The translations under genes were made by a program, and so were the position numbers. Positions 16,830-25,669 of a DNA stretch of 42,027 nucleotides are shown one piece after another. Each line of letters starts with the position of its first letter. The stretch's first letter is position 1. The notes beneath the pieces were generated by a model that did no database searches, was not told where the DNA came from, and saw only the letters and a list, made by a program, of their open reading frames with translations. Origin of the DNA: an uncultured Paracoccaceae bacterium (GTDB lineage Bacteria > Pseudomonadota > Alphaproteobacteria > Rhizobiales > Rhizobiaceae); the NCBI GenBank assembly GCA_937873685.1, contig CALMYO010000148.1, forward strand, positions 1 to 42,027, in the 5' to 3' direction.

Positions 16830-17570
16830 ATGCAGCAGGCCGAGAGAACAGGCGCCGTTGTGGGGACGGAGCTCAACGATCGGATCTTCGACGTGATCGA
16901 CAATCTGGAGTATCGGCGTGTCATCAGTGACGCCGACTTCCAAAGTGTAAGCGATCTCAGGCGCAAGGCGTTCGACGCGAAGAACATCTACGAGCAGAAA
17001 TTTGGAGGCGAAGCGCTGGAGGACATCGACTTCCGGCCGGATACCGATGTGTTCGGACTGCATGTTCGCGATGAACTTGTGGCAACGATCCGGATCAACA
17101 TCCTTCGTCCGGGTGGGCCGGATACGCCGGCAATCGAGCTGTTCGGCGACACGCTTCGTCCCTTGCTGGAACAAGGCTTGTCCTTTGTCGATCCAAGCCG
17201 CTTTGCGGTGAGCGAGGAAGCCGGAAAGCGCTATCCGGGCCTTCCGTTGTTGACCCTTCGTCTCGGCGTCCTCGCCGTTTCCTGGTTCAACGCCTTTTCC
17301 TGCCTGCAGGTGATCAAGCTGGAACACGCCGCCTTCTACCGGCGCATCTTCCGCTCGACGCAGATTGCCGGGCCGAACTATTTCGAGGGTATCCGGATTC
17401 CCGTGGTGCTGATGTCCGGGCCGGCCTCGAACATTCCGGACATCTGCCGGCGCTATCCCCTGTTCAACTCCACGGAAACAGAACGCCGCGCGATTTTTGC
17501 ACGCGATAGCGCGATCCGTCCCGCAAGGATCAGGCCGACCGCGCGGCAGGCTACCCCGCAGGCGGCCTGA
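16830..17570 (+). CDS. GNAT-fold N-acyl synthase-like protein (FeeM / autoinducer-synthase-like)
   Basis: 246 residues. The order of elements resembles acyl-homoserine-lactone synthases and FeeM-type N-acyl amino acid synthases. It starts with a region like LRRKAFDAKNIYEQKF (the R..xF/Y start of these enzymes). An acidic stretch and DTDVFGLHVRDELVATIRIN follow, matching the 'cooperate and report an R/T strand' core. SFVDPSRFAVSEEAGKRYP follows, then a long helix and EHAAFYRRIFRSTQ. Such enzymes join an acyl group from acyl-ACP or acyl-CoA to an amine. The start ATG at 16830 follows GGGGAG. It sits 217 bases after the cyclic-di-GMP gene on the same strand. The family assignment is from pattern memory and the product is unknown; a plain uncharacterised acetyltransferase is the alternative. 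Confidence 0.6.
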   Translation: MQQAERTGAVVGTELNDRIFDVIDNLEYRRVISDADFQSVSDLRRKAFDAKNIYEQKFGGEALEDIDFRPDTDVFGLHVRDELVATIRINILRPGGPDTPAIELFGDTLRPLLEQGLSFVDPSRFAVSEEAGKRYPGLPLLTLRLGVLAVSWFNAFSCLQVIKLEHAAFYRRIFRSTQIAGPNYFEGIRIPVVLMSGPASNIPDICRRYPLFNSTETERRAIFARDSAIRPARIRPTARQATPQAA

Positions 17571-17714
17571 CATCCGGTTCCGGACGGACGGGTTCTGGGC
17601 CGCTCGCCGCAACTTTCGTCGCAGCACGCATAGCAGGGCTTGAATGCACGCGCCTGGACGGGTTAACTCGCAAGGCCGCAACAACAAGAACCGGGCGGCG
17701 GGAGGCAGACGCGC

Positions 17715-19700
17715 ATGAAGGCGACCGACGCCGGCAACGGCCGCGCGCTCGATACATTTCCGCAGTACCTGTTGTGGAACGCCGAGCGTTTCGCGGACAG
17801 GCCTGCGATGCGCCACAAGGATTTCGGCATCTGGCAAAGCTGGAGCTGGGCAGCACAGCTTGACGAGATCCGCGCCTTCTCGCTTGGTCTGCAATCGATC
17901 GGCATCGGCCGTGGCGACAAGATCGCGGTGGTCGGTTCCAACCGACCGCGCCTCTACTGGACGTTTTGCGCCGCCCAGGCGCTCGGCGCCGTGCCGGTCC
18001 CGGTCTATGCCGATTCGGTTGCCGAGGAGATGGCCTATGTCATCGAGCACGCCGAGGCGAAGGCCGCGGTGGTGCAGGACCAGGAGCAGGTCGACAAGCT
18101 GCTGTCGATCGCCGAGAACGCGCCGCACCTGAAGCAGATTGTCTATGACGAGCCGCGTGGCCTGCGCGACTACGACCACACGCACCTGCACTCGATCGCC
18201 GCGCTGCAGGAAATCGGCCGCGCTCAGCTTGCCGAAGGCCCCGATGTCGAGCGCGCCTGGCGCGCCCGCATCGCCGAGGGCAATAGCGACGACATCGCCG
18301 TCATGCTCTACACGTCGGGGACCACCGGCCGGCCGAAAGGCGTGATGCTGTCGTTCCGCAACCTGATCACCGCCGGCCGCCACGGCAACGCGTTCGATCG
18401 CCTCGACGAGAGCGAGGAAGTCGTGGCCTACCTGCCGATGGCATGGGTCGGCGACCACGTGTTTTCTTATGCGCAGGCCTACACCGCCGGCTACTGTGTC
18501 TGCTGCCCGGAAAGCCCGGAAACGGTCAACGAGGACCGGCGCGAGATCGCGCCGACCTATTTCTTTGCGCCGCCGCGCGTCTTCGAGACGATGCTGACGC
18601 AGATCATGGTGCGCATGGAAGACGCCGGACCGCTGAAAAAAAGGATGTTCGACCGTTTCATCGCCTTCGCCAACAGGACCGGCGAAAAGATCCTCAATGG
18701 CGAGAGCGTGTCGCTTGCCGACCGGCTGAAATACAGGCTCGGCGATTTCCTCGTCTACGGCCCGTTGCGCAACCGTACCGGCTTTTCCAAGCTGAAGGTC
18801 GGCTATACCGCCGGCGAGGCGATCGGCCCGGAAATCTTCCGCTTCTATCGCTCGCTCGGCATCAACCTGAAGCAGCTTTACGGGCAGACCGAGGCCTCGG
18901 TCTATATCACCGCCCAGCCGGACGGGCAGATTCGCGCCGACACGGTCGGTCCGCCTTCGCCCGGCGTGGAGATCAGGATCGCCGAGAGCGGCGAGGTGCT
19001 CTACCGCTCCGAAGGCACCTTCGTCGGCTACTACAAGAACGACGAGGCGACCCGTTCGACCAAGACCGAGGATGGCTGGGTGCACACCGGCGATGCCGGC
19101 TTCTTCGACGATACCGGCCATCTGAAGATCATCGACCGGGCCAAGGATGTCGGCAAGCTGGCCGGCGGCGGGTTGTTTGCGCCGAAATACATCGAGAACA
19201 AACTGAAATTCTTCCCCAACATCAAGGAGGCGGTGGCCTTTGGCGACGGGCGCGGTTTCTGCGCGGTCTTCCTCAACATCGACCTGACCGCCGTCGGCAA
19301 TTGGGCGGAGCGCAACAACATTTCCTATGCCTCGTACCAGGAACTGGCCGGTCACCCACAGGTCTACGCCATGATGAAGGCGCATGTGGAACAGGTGAAT
19401 CGCGACCTGTCGCGCGAGGCGATGATGTCTGCCTCGCAGATCAGGCGTTTTCTGGTGCTGCACAAGGAACTGGACGCCGACGACGGCGAGTTGACGCGCA
19501 CACAGAAGGTGCGCCGCTCCTTCATCGCGGAACGCTACGGCGACCTGATCGAGGCGCTCTATGACGGCTCGACCGAGAAACATACGGTGACGGAGGTGAT
19601 CTACGAGGACGGCCGCAAGGGCCGCATCGCCGCGACGGTAAAGATCGCGGACGCCGCGGTCTTCGATGCCGCGCCCGCGATGAAGGAGGCCGCGGAGTGA
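17715..19700 (+). CDS. Long-chain-type acyl-CoA synthetase (AMP-binding)
   Basis: 661 residues, in the size range of long-chain fatty acyl-CoA ligases. It adenylates a carboxylic acid and transfers it to CoA. Family motifs are the P-loop YTSGTTGRPKGVM near residue 200, the YGQTEAS motif near 392, and GWVHTGD near 455, followed by IDRAKDVGKLAGG in the hinge. A GGGAGG site lies just before ATG 17715. Its stop overlaps the GTG start of the ABC ATPase (GTGA), so it is the first gene of a transport operon. The same operon imports its probable substrate, which argues for a carboxylate taken up from outside rather than membrane lipid turnover. The exact acid is unknown. Confidence 0.9.
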   Translation: MKATDAGNGRALDTFPQYLLWNAERFADRPAMRHKDFGIWQSWSWAAQLDEIRAFSLGLQSIGIGRGDKIAVVGSNRPRLYWTFCAAQALGAVPVPVYADSVAEEMAYVIEHAEAKAAVVQDQEQVDKLLSIAENAPHLKQIVYDEPRGLRDYDHTHLHSIAALQEIGRAQLAEGPDVERAWRARIAEGNSDDIAVMLYTSGTTGRPKGVMLSFRNLITAGRHGNAFDRLDESEEVVAYLPMAWVGDHVFSYAQAYTAGYCVCCPESPETVNEDRREIAPTYFFAPPRVFETMLTQIMVRMEDAGPLKKRMFDRFIAFANRTGEKILNGESVSLADRLKYRLGDFLVYGPLRNRTGFSKLKVGYTAGEAIGPEIFRFYRSLGINLKQLYGQTEASVYITAQPDGQIRADTVGPPSPGVEIRIAESGEVLYRSEGTFVGYYKNDEATRSTKTEDGWVHTGDAGFFDDTGHLKIIDRAKDVGKLAGGGLFAPKYIENKLKFFPNIKEAVAFGDGRGFCAVFLNIDLTAVGNWAERNNISYASYQELAGHPQVYAMMKAHVEQVNRDLSREAMMSASQIRRFLVLHKELDADDGELTRTQKVRRSFIAERYGDLIEALYDGSTEKHTVTEVIYEDGRKGRIAATVKIADAAVFDAAPAMKEAAE

Positions 19701-20530
19701 GCGCCTCTATCCGTCACGAACATGTGCTGAGCTTTGCCGGCGAGGAGGATGGCATCGCGCCGGGCGATGTGCTGCTCGACGTGCACAACGTCTCGCTCGC
19801 CTTCGGCGGCGTGAAGGCGATCACCGATATCTCCTTCAACGTGAGAAAAGGCGAGATCCGCGCCATCATCGGCCCGAACGGCGCCGGCAAGACCTCGATG
19901 CTCAACGTCATCAACGGCTTCTACACGCCGCAGGTCGGCACGATCGTGTTTCGCGGCAAGGAACGCAAGGCGATGCGGCCGCACGAGGCTGTTGGGCAGG
20001 GCATCGCCCGCACCTTCCAGAACGTGGCGCTGTTCAAGGGCATGTCGACGCTCGACAACATCATGGCGGGCCGCTCCACGCGCATGAACGTCGGCCTGTT
20101 CTGGCAGGCGCTGTGGTACGGCAAGGCGCTGGACGAGGAGATCGCGCACCGCGCCAAGGTGGAGGAGATCATCGATTTTCTCGAGATCGCCCATATCCGC
20201 CACACCCCGGTCGGCAAGCTGCCCTACGGGCTGCAGAAGCGGGTGGAACTCGGCCGGGCGCTCGCCATGCAGCCGTCGCTGCTGCTGCTCGACGAACCGA
20301 TGGCCGGCATGAATCTTGAAGAAAAAGAGGACATGAGCCGGTTCATCATCGACGTGAACCAGCAACTTGGCACCACGATCGCGCTGATCGAGCACGACAT
20401 GGGCGTGGTGATGGACCTTTCCGACCGCGTGGTCGTGCTCGACTACGGCAAGAAGATTGCCGACGGTACGCCCGACGAGGTGAAGAACAACCAGGACGTC
20501 ATCGACGCCTATCTCGGCGTATCGCATTGA
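19697..20530 (+). CDS. ABC transporter ATP-binding protein, LivG-type
   Basis: 277 residues. It is one of two ATPases powering a branched-chain-amino-acid-type (HAAT) importer. Walker A is GPNGAGKTS near residue 57, the signature region is LPYGLQKRVELGRAL, Walker B reads LLLLDEPMAGM, and the H-loop is in IEHDMGVVM. The LivG subgroup mark is the C-terminal DVIDAYLGVSH, which is the conserved end of LivG proteins. It starts with GTG at 19697 overlapping the acyl-CoA ligase stop, and is ten bases from the permease gene. The N-terminal 20 residues are an extension before the ATPase core. Confidence 0.92.
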   Translation: MSASIRHEHVLSFAGEEDGIAPGDVLLDVHNVSLAFGGVKAITDISFNVRKGEIRAIIGPNGAGKTSMLNVINGFYTPQVGTIVFRGKERKAMRPHEAVGQGIARTFQNVALFKGMSTLDNIMAGRSTRMNVGLFWQALWYGKALDEEIAHRAKVEEIIDFLEIAHIRHTPVGKLPYGLQKRVELGRALAMQPSLLLLDEPMAGMNLEEKEDMSRFIIDVNQQLGTTIALIEHDMGVVMDLSDRVVVLDYGKKIADGTPDEVKNNQDVIDAYLGVSH

Positions 20531-20540
20531 GGGGAATCCG

Positions 20541-21491
20541 ATGTACGACATTCTGATCAAACCCTTCGGCGACATGTTCGCCGCGCCCGATTTCCTGCTG
20601 CAGGTGCTGTGGGAGGGCCTCGTCTCGGGCGTGCTCTACGCGCTGATCGCGCTCGGCTTCGTGCTGATCTACAAATCCTCGCGCATCTTCAACTTCGCGC
20701 AGGGCATCATGGTGGTGTTCGCGGCGCTGACCCTCGTCGGCCTGCACGAGAAGGGCGTGCCGGCCTGGCTGGCCCTGCCTCTCACCCTGCTCGTCATGTA
20801 CCTGCTGGCCATGACCATCGAGCGCGTGGTGCTGCGGCCTTTGGTCAACCAGCCCGACATCATCCTGTTCATGGCCACGATCGGCATCACGCTGTTCCTG
20901 ATCGGCTTCGGCGAGCTGATCTTCGGCGGCGAAAACAAGATCATGATCACCGAGCAACTCGGCATCCCGACCGGATCGTTCGAGTTCGAGCCATTCGGCG
21001 GCTTCCTGCTGATCGAGCAGAAGGACGTCACCGCCGTTGTCGGCGCCGGCATCCTCGTCGCCGCTCTGCTTCTGTTCCTCAACAAGTCCAAGATGGGCCG
21101 GGCCATTCGCGCCTTGGGCGACGACCATCAGGCGGCGCTGTCGGTCGGCATCTCGCTTTCGACGATCTGGGTGCTGGTGTGGTTCATCGCCGGCATCATC
21201 GCGCTTGCCACCGGCATCGTCTGGGGCGCGCGCGCCGGCGTGTCGTTTGCGCTGGAGGTGATCGCCTACAAGGCGCTGCCGGTGCTGATGCTGGGCGGGC
21301 TTGAATCGGTGTCCGGCGCCATCATAGGTGGGTTGATGATCGGCATCCTTGAGAAGCTGTTCGAGATCTACTGGGGCCAGCCGCTGATGGGCGGCAACAC
21401 CGAAACCTGGTTTGCCTTCGTGTTTGCGCTGATCGTGCTGCTGTTCCGCCCGCAAGGGCTGTTCGGCGAAAAAATCATCGAGCGGGTGTGA
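20541..21491 (+). CDS. ABC transporter permease, LivH-type
   Basis: 316 residues, a multi-helix inner-membrane protein. It contains the LivH family opening region EGLVSGVLYALIALGFVLIYKSSRIFNFAQG, with the N-F-A-Q-G element, and later GRAIRALGDDHQAALSVGIS, the coupling helix typical of the family. It is shaped to bind a LivG/LivF ATPase pair and to form a heterodimer with LivM. It starts at ATG 20541 after GAGGGGAA, ten bases from the LivG gene and ten bases before the LivM gene. Confidence 0.92.
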   Translation: MYDILIKPFGDMFAAPDFLLQVLWEGLVSGVLYALIALGFVLIYKSSRIFNFAQGIMVVFAALTLVGLHEKGVPAWLALPLTLLVMYLLAMTIERVVLRPLVNQPDIILFMATIGITLFLIGFGELIFGGENKIMITEQLGIPTGSFEFEPFGGFLLIEQKDVTAVVGAGILVAALLLFLNKSKMGRAIRALGDDHQAALSVGISLSTIWVLVWFIAGIIALATGIVWGARAGVSFALEVIAYKALPVLMLGGLESVSGAIIGGLMIGILEKLFEIYWGQPLMGGNTETWFAFVFALIVLLFRPQGLFGEKIIERV

Positions 21492-21501
21492 GGATCACGC
21501 G

Positions 21502-22578
21502 ATGTTCTACCGCACCGCAGGCCAGTTCAAGACCTCTTACCAGGCCGACCACGCGCTGTTTCCGGTGCGGCAGGATTTCGTGCTGCTCATCGTCATCCTC
21601 GCCTTCGCCTGGATCGTCCTGCCGTTCACCGCCAGCGAGTTCACCTTCAATGCGCTGCTGATCCCGGTGCTGATCTATTCGCTGGCGGCGATCGGTCTGA
21701 ACGTCCTCACCGGCTATGCCGGGCAATTGTCGCTCGGCACCGGGGCGTTCATGGGTGTCGGCGCCTATGCCTGCTACAAGCTGATCACGATCTTTCCGGA
21801 ACTCAATCTCGTCATCGCCATCCTGCTGTCGGGCTTCTTCTCGGCTGCGGTCGGTGCGGCCTTCGGCTTGCCGTCGCTGCGCATCAAGGGATTCTACCTC
21901 GCCATCGCCACGCTTGCGGCGCAGTTCTTTCTCGTCTGGCTGTTCGAGAAATGGGCCTGGCTCTACAACTACTCCAACACGGGCGCGATCCAGGTGCCGA
22001 ACATCACCATGTTCGGCCACACCGTTGCCGGCGCGCAGGCCGATGCGTTGACGCGCTACTACTTCGTGCTTGCCTTCGTCACCGTGATGACTGCGCTTGC
22101 GATCAACCTGACCCGCGGGCGCATCGGCCGGATCTGGAAGGCGACGCGCGACATGGACATCGCGGCCGAACTGGTCGGCATCAACCTGCTGAAATCCAAG
22201 CTGCTGGCGTTTGCGGTTTCGTCCTACATCGTCGGCGTCGCCGGCGCGCTGTTCGTGTTCCTGTGGCGCGGCGCGGCCGAACCGAACCTGTTCGACATCC
22301 CGCTGTCGTTTCGCGTGCTGTTCATCGCCATCATCGGCGGGCTCGGCTCGGTCATCGGGAACTATCTCCGCGCGTTGCTGATCGTGGCGCTGCCGGTGCT
22401 GCTCAACATCGTTCCGGAGGCTCTCGGCGTGCCGATCAGTTCGGCGACCGTCGAGCACCTGAACGTGATGATCGTCGGCGCGCTGATCATCTTTTTCCTG
22501 ATCGTCGAGCCGCACGGCCTAGCCCGGTTCTGGCAGGTGATCCGCGAAAAACTCATCATCTGGCCTTTCCCGCACTGA
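21502..22578 (+). CDS. ABC transporter permease, LivM-type
   Basis: 358 residues with about ten hydrophobic segments. The LivM hallmark is ALAAIGLNVLTGYAGQLSLGTGAFMGVGAY (seen near residues 65-95), followed by the region SLRIKGFYLAIATLAAQ. The coupling element GRIWKATRDMDIAAELVGIN interacts with the ATPase. It forms the permease with LivH and lies ten bases downstream of it. The last 20 residues are a short cytoplasmic tail. After a 90-base gap the substrate-binding protein gene follows. Confidence 0.92.
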   Translation: MFYRTAGQFKTSYQADHALFPVRQDFVLLIVILAFAWIVLPFTASEFTFNALLIPVLIYSLAAIGLNVLTGYAGQLSLGTGAFMGVGAYACYKLITIFPELNLVIAILLSGFFSAAVGAAFGLPSLRIKGFYLAIATLAAQFFLVWLFEKWAWLYNYSNTGAIQVPNITMFGHTVAGAQADALTRYYFVLAFVTVMTALAINLTRGRIGRIWKATRDMDIAAELVGINLLKSKLLAFAVSSYIVGVAGALFVFLWRGAAEPNLFDIPLSFRVLFIAIIGGLGSVIGNYLRALLIVALPVLLNIVPEALGVPISSATVEHLNVMIVGALIIFFLIVEPHGLARFWQVIREKLIIWPFPH

Positions 22579-22668
22579 TTGGCCATAATCCGGCGCAAGG
22601 CCGGCAACCTGAACGGCCTGACCGGGCCTGACCCGAATACGGGATAACCGGATCAAGAGGAGGAAGAC

Positions 22669-23979
22669 ATGACGAAACTGATGAAATCCCTGCTGCTGGC
22701 GGCGACACTGCTTGCCGGAGCGGCAACCGTGGCGCCCGCCTTCGCGCAGGAAGTCTACCTGCCGAACCTGTCCTACCGCACGGGACCGTTCGCCGCCACC
22801 GGCACGCCGCTGATGAACGGCCAGCGCGACTACATGCTGATGCTGAATGCCCGCGACGGCGGCGCCAATGGCGTCAAGCTCGGCTATGACGAGTGCGAGA
22901 CTGGCTATTCGACGGAAAAAGGCGTCGAGTGCTACGAGAAGACCAAGGCGAAGGCGATCGTCACGCAGCCCTGGTCGACCGGCATCACGCTGCAGGTTCT
23001 GCCAAAGACCAATGTCGACAAGATCCCGATCCTTGCGCCCGGCTACGGTTTCTCGCCGATGGCCGACGGCAAGACCTTCGCCTGGGCCTTCAACCCGCCG
23101 TCTTCCTATTGGGATGGCGCGTCGATGATCCTCAACTACATTTCGGAAGGCAATCTCGACAACTTGAAGGGCAAGAAGGTCGCGCTGCTGCATCTCGACC
23201 ATCCGTACGGCAAGGAGCCGATCCCGCTGCTGGAGCAGATGGCCGCCAAGCACGGCTTCACCTTCCTGCCGATCCCGGTCGGCTTGAAGGAAATGCAGAA
23301 CCAGTCGGCGCAGTGGCTGCAGATCCGCCGCGAGCGTCCGGACTACGTGGTGATGTGGGGCTGGGGCGCGATGAACGCCGGCGCCATTACCGAAGCGGTG
23401 AAGACCAAGTATCCGATGGACCAGTTCTACGGCATCTGGTGGTCGGGTTCCGACGACGACCTGCTGACAGTAGGCGAGGCCGGCAAGGGCTATCGTTCGA
23501 TTTCCTGGTCGGTGCCGATACCGGACGCGCCGGTTATGGCCGACATCCAGAAGCATGTGATCGACGCTGGCCAGACGTTGATGACCGACCCGGCCAACGA
23601 CAAGAACAAGGTGTTCTACCAGCGCGGCATCATCATCTCGATGATCCTGGTGGAGGGCGTGAAGGCGGCGCAGGCCAACTTCAACGCCAAGGAAGTGACG
23701 GCAGAACAGCTGCGCTGGGGCCTGGAGAACCTGAAGATCGATGACGCCAAGCTGGCCGAACTCGGCATGAGCGGCATGGTCGTCCCCTTCTCCACCTCCT
23801 GCGACAACCATACCGGCCATGGCGGCGGCTGGATGTTGCAATGGGACGGCGCCAAGTTCGTCAAGGTCTCCGATCTGCTGCAGCCTGATCGCGCCGCGAT
23901 CGAGCCGCTGGAAAAGGAAAAGGCGAAGGAATACGCCGACGCCAATGCGCCTTGGGCGATGAACGAAGGCTGCCAGTAA
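22669..23979 (+). CDS. ABC transporter substrate-binding protein, type 1 (LivJ/LivK-like)
   Basis: 436 residues. A signal peptide is seen (residues 1-26, ending PAFA before QEVYLPN), so the protein is periplasmic. The body matches the Peripla_BP_6 type I fold used by amide and branched-chain amino acid receptors; in this subgroup, members associated with acyl-CoA ligases often bind aromatic or fatty acids rather than leucine. Four cysteines (ECETG, GVECYE, TSCDN, EGCQ) may form disulfides. The start ATG at 22669 follows AGGAGG. It lies between livM-type and livF-type genes, which is the usual order in these clusters. The ligand cannot be read from sequence. Confidence 0.9.
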   Translation: MTKLMKSLLLAATLLAGAATVAPAFAQEVYLPNLSYRTGPFAATGTPLMNGQRDYMLMLNARDGGANGVKLGYDECETGYSTEKGVECYEKTKAKAIVTQPWSTGITLQVLPKTNVDKIPILAPGYGFSPMADGKTFAWAFNPPSSYWDGASMILNYISEGNLDNLKGKKVALLHLDHPYGKEPIPLLEQMAAKHGFTFLPIPVGLKEMQNQSAQWLQIRRERPDYVVMWGWGAMNAGAITEAVKTKYPMDQFYGIWWSGSDDDLLTVGEAGKGYRSISWSVPIPDAPVMADIQKHVIDAGQTLMTDPANDKNKVFYQRGIIISMILVEGVKAAQANFNAKEVTAEQLRWGLENLKIDDAKLAELGMSGMVVPFSTSCDNHTGHGGGWMLQWDGAKFVKVSDLLQPDRAAIEPLEKEKAKEYADANAPWAMNEGCQ

Positions 23980-24040
23980 ATGCCTTGAACGCGGGGCGGA
24001 GCGATATCCGCCCCGTATGGCGGTTGTTGAAACCTGAATT

Positions 24041-24132
24041 ACCCCCACCCCTGACCCCTCCCCCCAAGGGGGAGGGGAAGACAGAAGTCCTGGTCCCCCT
24101 CCCCCTTGAGGGGAGGGGTCAGGGGTGGGGGT
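24041..24132. repeat. Palindromic GC-rich repeat, copy 2 (long inverted-arm type)
   Basis: Two 37-base arms (24041-24077 and 24096-24132) are inverted copies of each other with one mismatch; the left arm starts ACCCCCACCCCTGACCCC. Each arm also folds on itself (CCCCTCCCC with GGGGGAGGGG). An 18-base spacer separates the arms. It lies in the 197-base gap between the substrate-binding protein gene and the LivF-type gene. The same design recurs at 31042-31194. It could form a very stable RNA hairpin that shields the upstream mRNA or damps the downstream ATPase. Confidence 0.9.
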
Positions 24133-24176
24133 AAGCGCATACGACAAACCAGTTCAGCCGGGTTCGCAGAAACGTC

Positions 24177-25010
24177 ATGACCCAACCCTCCCCGAAAGCC
24201 GAAGCCGCGGACGCGATCCTGCAGGTCAACAACATCGAGGTGATCTACGATCATGTGATCCTCGTGTTGAAAGGCGTGTCGCTGGCGGTGCCGAAGGGCG
24301 GTATCGTGGCTCTGCTGGGGGCAAACGGCGCCGGCAAGACCACGACGCTGAAGGCGATCTCGAACCTTCTGCATGCCGAGCGCGGCGAGGTGACGAAAGG
24401 CTCGATCGTGTTCAAGGGCGAGCGTGTCGAGAAGCTGTCGCCGAACGATCTGGTGCGGCGCGGCTGCATCCAGGTGATGGAGGGTCGCCATTGCTTCGGC
24501 CATCTGTCGGTGGAGGACAACCTGTTATCGGGCGCATTCACCCGGCGCGACGGCGCGGCCGCGGTGAAGCGCGATCTCGAGATGGTCTACAACTATTTCC
24601 CGCGGCTGAAGGTACGCCGCGATTCGCAGGCCGGCTACACGTCGGGCGGCGAGCAGCAGATGACGGCGATCGGCCGGGCGCTGATGTCGAAACCGGAAAT
24701 GATCCTGCTCGACGAGCCGTCGATGGGCCTTGCGCCGCAACTGGTGGAAGAAATCTTCGAGATCGTGCGCAAGCTGAACGCCGAGCAGAACGTGTCCTTC
24801 CTGCTCGCCGAACAGAACACCAACGTGGCGCTGCGCTATGCCACCTACGGCTACATCCTCGAATCGGGCCGCATCGTGCTCGATGGCGACGCCAAGGCGC
24901 TGCGCGAGAACGAGGATGTGAAGGAGTTCTATCTCGGCGTCGGCGGCGAGGGTCGCCGCTCGTTCAAGGACGTCAAGCACTACAAGCGGCGCAAGCGCTG
25001 GCTGTCTTAG
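24177..25010 (+). CDS. ABC transporter ATP-binding protein, LivF-type
   Basis: 277 residues, the second ATPase of the importer. Walker A is GANGAGKTT, the signature is TSGGEQQMTAIGRAL, Walker B reads MILLDEPSMGL, and the switch region is LAEQNTNVAL, where LivF proteins have AEQN in place of the usual histidine context. This marks the LivF subgroup. The start ATG at 24177 lies 44 bases after the palindromic repeat and has only a weak ribosome-binding site, so expression may depend on translation or RNA structure upstream. The C-terminus (KRRKRWLS) is an extra basic tail. The Uma2 genes are convergent 15 bases further on. Confidence 0.92.
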   Translation: MTQPSPKAEAADAILQVNNIEVIYDHVILVLKGVSLAVPKGGIVALLGANGAGKTTTLKAISNLLHAERGEVTKGSIVFKGERVEKLSPNDLVRRGCIQVMEGRHCFGHLSVEDNLLSGAFTRRDGAAAVKRDLEMVYNYFPRLKVRRDSQAGYTSGGEQQMTAIGRALMSKPEMILLDEPSMGLAPQLVEEIFEIVRKLNAEQNVSFLLAEQNTNVALRYATYGYILESGRIVLDGDAKALRENEDVKEFYLGVGGEGRRSFKDVKHYKRRKRWLS

Positions 25011-25025
25011 AAGCTTTGCCTCACT

Positions 25026-25613
25026 TCACACGGCGCCGGGCGTTTCCTCGAACGTCAGGCGCTCGTAGATGTCGGCCAGCCTGAGCGACGCGCCGATTTC
25101 GGGCAAATCGACGACGGCGTCGATGCCGTTGGCGTAATCGACGCGCCATGCATCGCCTTCGCGCCGCCACACCGCGACGCTCGGTCGCTCGACCTCTACC
25201 AGCAGGATCACTTCGATCTTCGGATGGTGCTGGTATTCGTAGAGTTTCTCGAACCGGTCGGCACGGATGGTCGATGGCGAAAGCACCTCGATCACCACGC
25301 GCGGGGTTTCGGCCTCGAGCGTGCGGTCGGTTTCGGGCTCGCCGCAATTGACGATGATGTCCGGCCGCCGCGTGCCGTAGAGGGTCCGCACGGACTGGTC
25401 GGCGGTCAACGGTTCGCAAGGCGTGCCGCGTAGTTGCGGCGCCAGAGATGCGAGGACAGCTGTTGTCACCCGGTCATGCCGGCGCGTTGCCCCCGTCATC
25501 GCCTTTATCGTTGGGACAGGCACGCCATGGCGCAGTTCATAGTTCATGTCCTGGCGTTCCTGCCAGGCGAAGAACTCGTCCACCGTCATGTGTTTCAGCG
25601 CCGGTTCGGCCAT
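25026..25613 (-). CDS. Uma2 family (DUF820) putative restriction-type endonuclease, paralogue 1
   Basis: 195 residues. Uma2/DUF820 proteins have a PD-(D/E)xK nuclease-like fold. Here the core reads TRRPDIIVNCGEPE, then PRVVIEVLSPSTIRADRFEKLYEYQ, giving the Asp, Glu and Lys expected in the active site. The N-terminus is MTVDEFFAWQERQDMNYELRHGVPV. The start at 25613 gives MAEPALKHM, which matches the start of paralogue 2 (MAEPALKQM). It is the last gene of a minus-strand group of three paralogues with one different gene between. The family is very common in cyanobacteria and is found in tandem clusters elsewhere; its natural role is not firmly known. Divergence from the other two copies is largest here. 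Confidence 0.88.
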   Translation of the reverse strand: MAEPALKHMTVDEFFAWQERQDMNYELRHGVPVPTIKAMTGATRRHDRVTTAVLASLAPQLRGTPCEPLTADQSVRTLYGTRRPDIIVNCGEPETDRTLEAETPRVVIEVLSPSTIRADRFEKLYEYQHHPKIEVILLVEVERPSVAVWRREGDAWRVDYANGIDAVVDLPEIGASLRLADIYERLTFEETPGAV

Positions 25614-25669
25614 GCACGCGCTCCTTCCACACAAGCTTGTAGCAGGTTTGGCGGCGAGGCAAAACGGCG

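Noticed and set aside
16656..19583. Antisense open frame of 975 codons opposite the GNAT-like gene and the acyl-CoA ligase
   Set aside because: It crosses a well-supported ligase gene and has no domain of its own; a codon-bias shadow.
24041..24132. G-rich runs considered as CRISPR repeats or G-quadruplex array
   Set aside because: There are only two inverted arms, not direct repeats with unique spacers, and no cas genes. The structure is explained by the palindromic repeat family.
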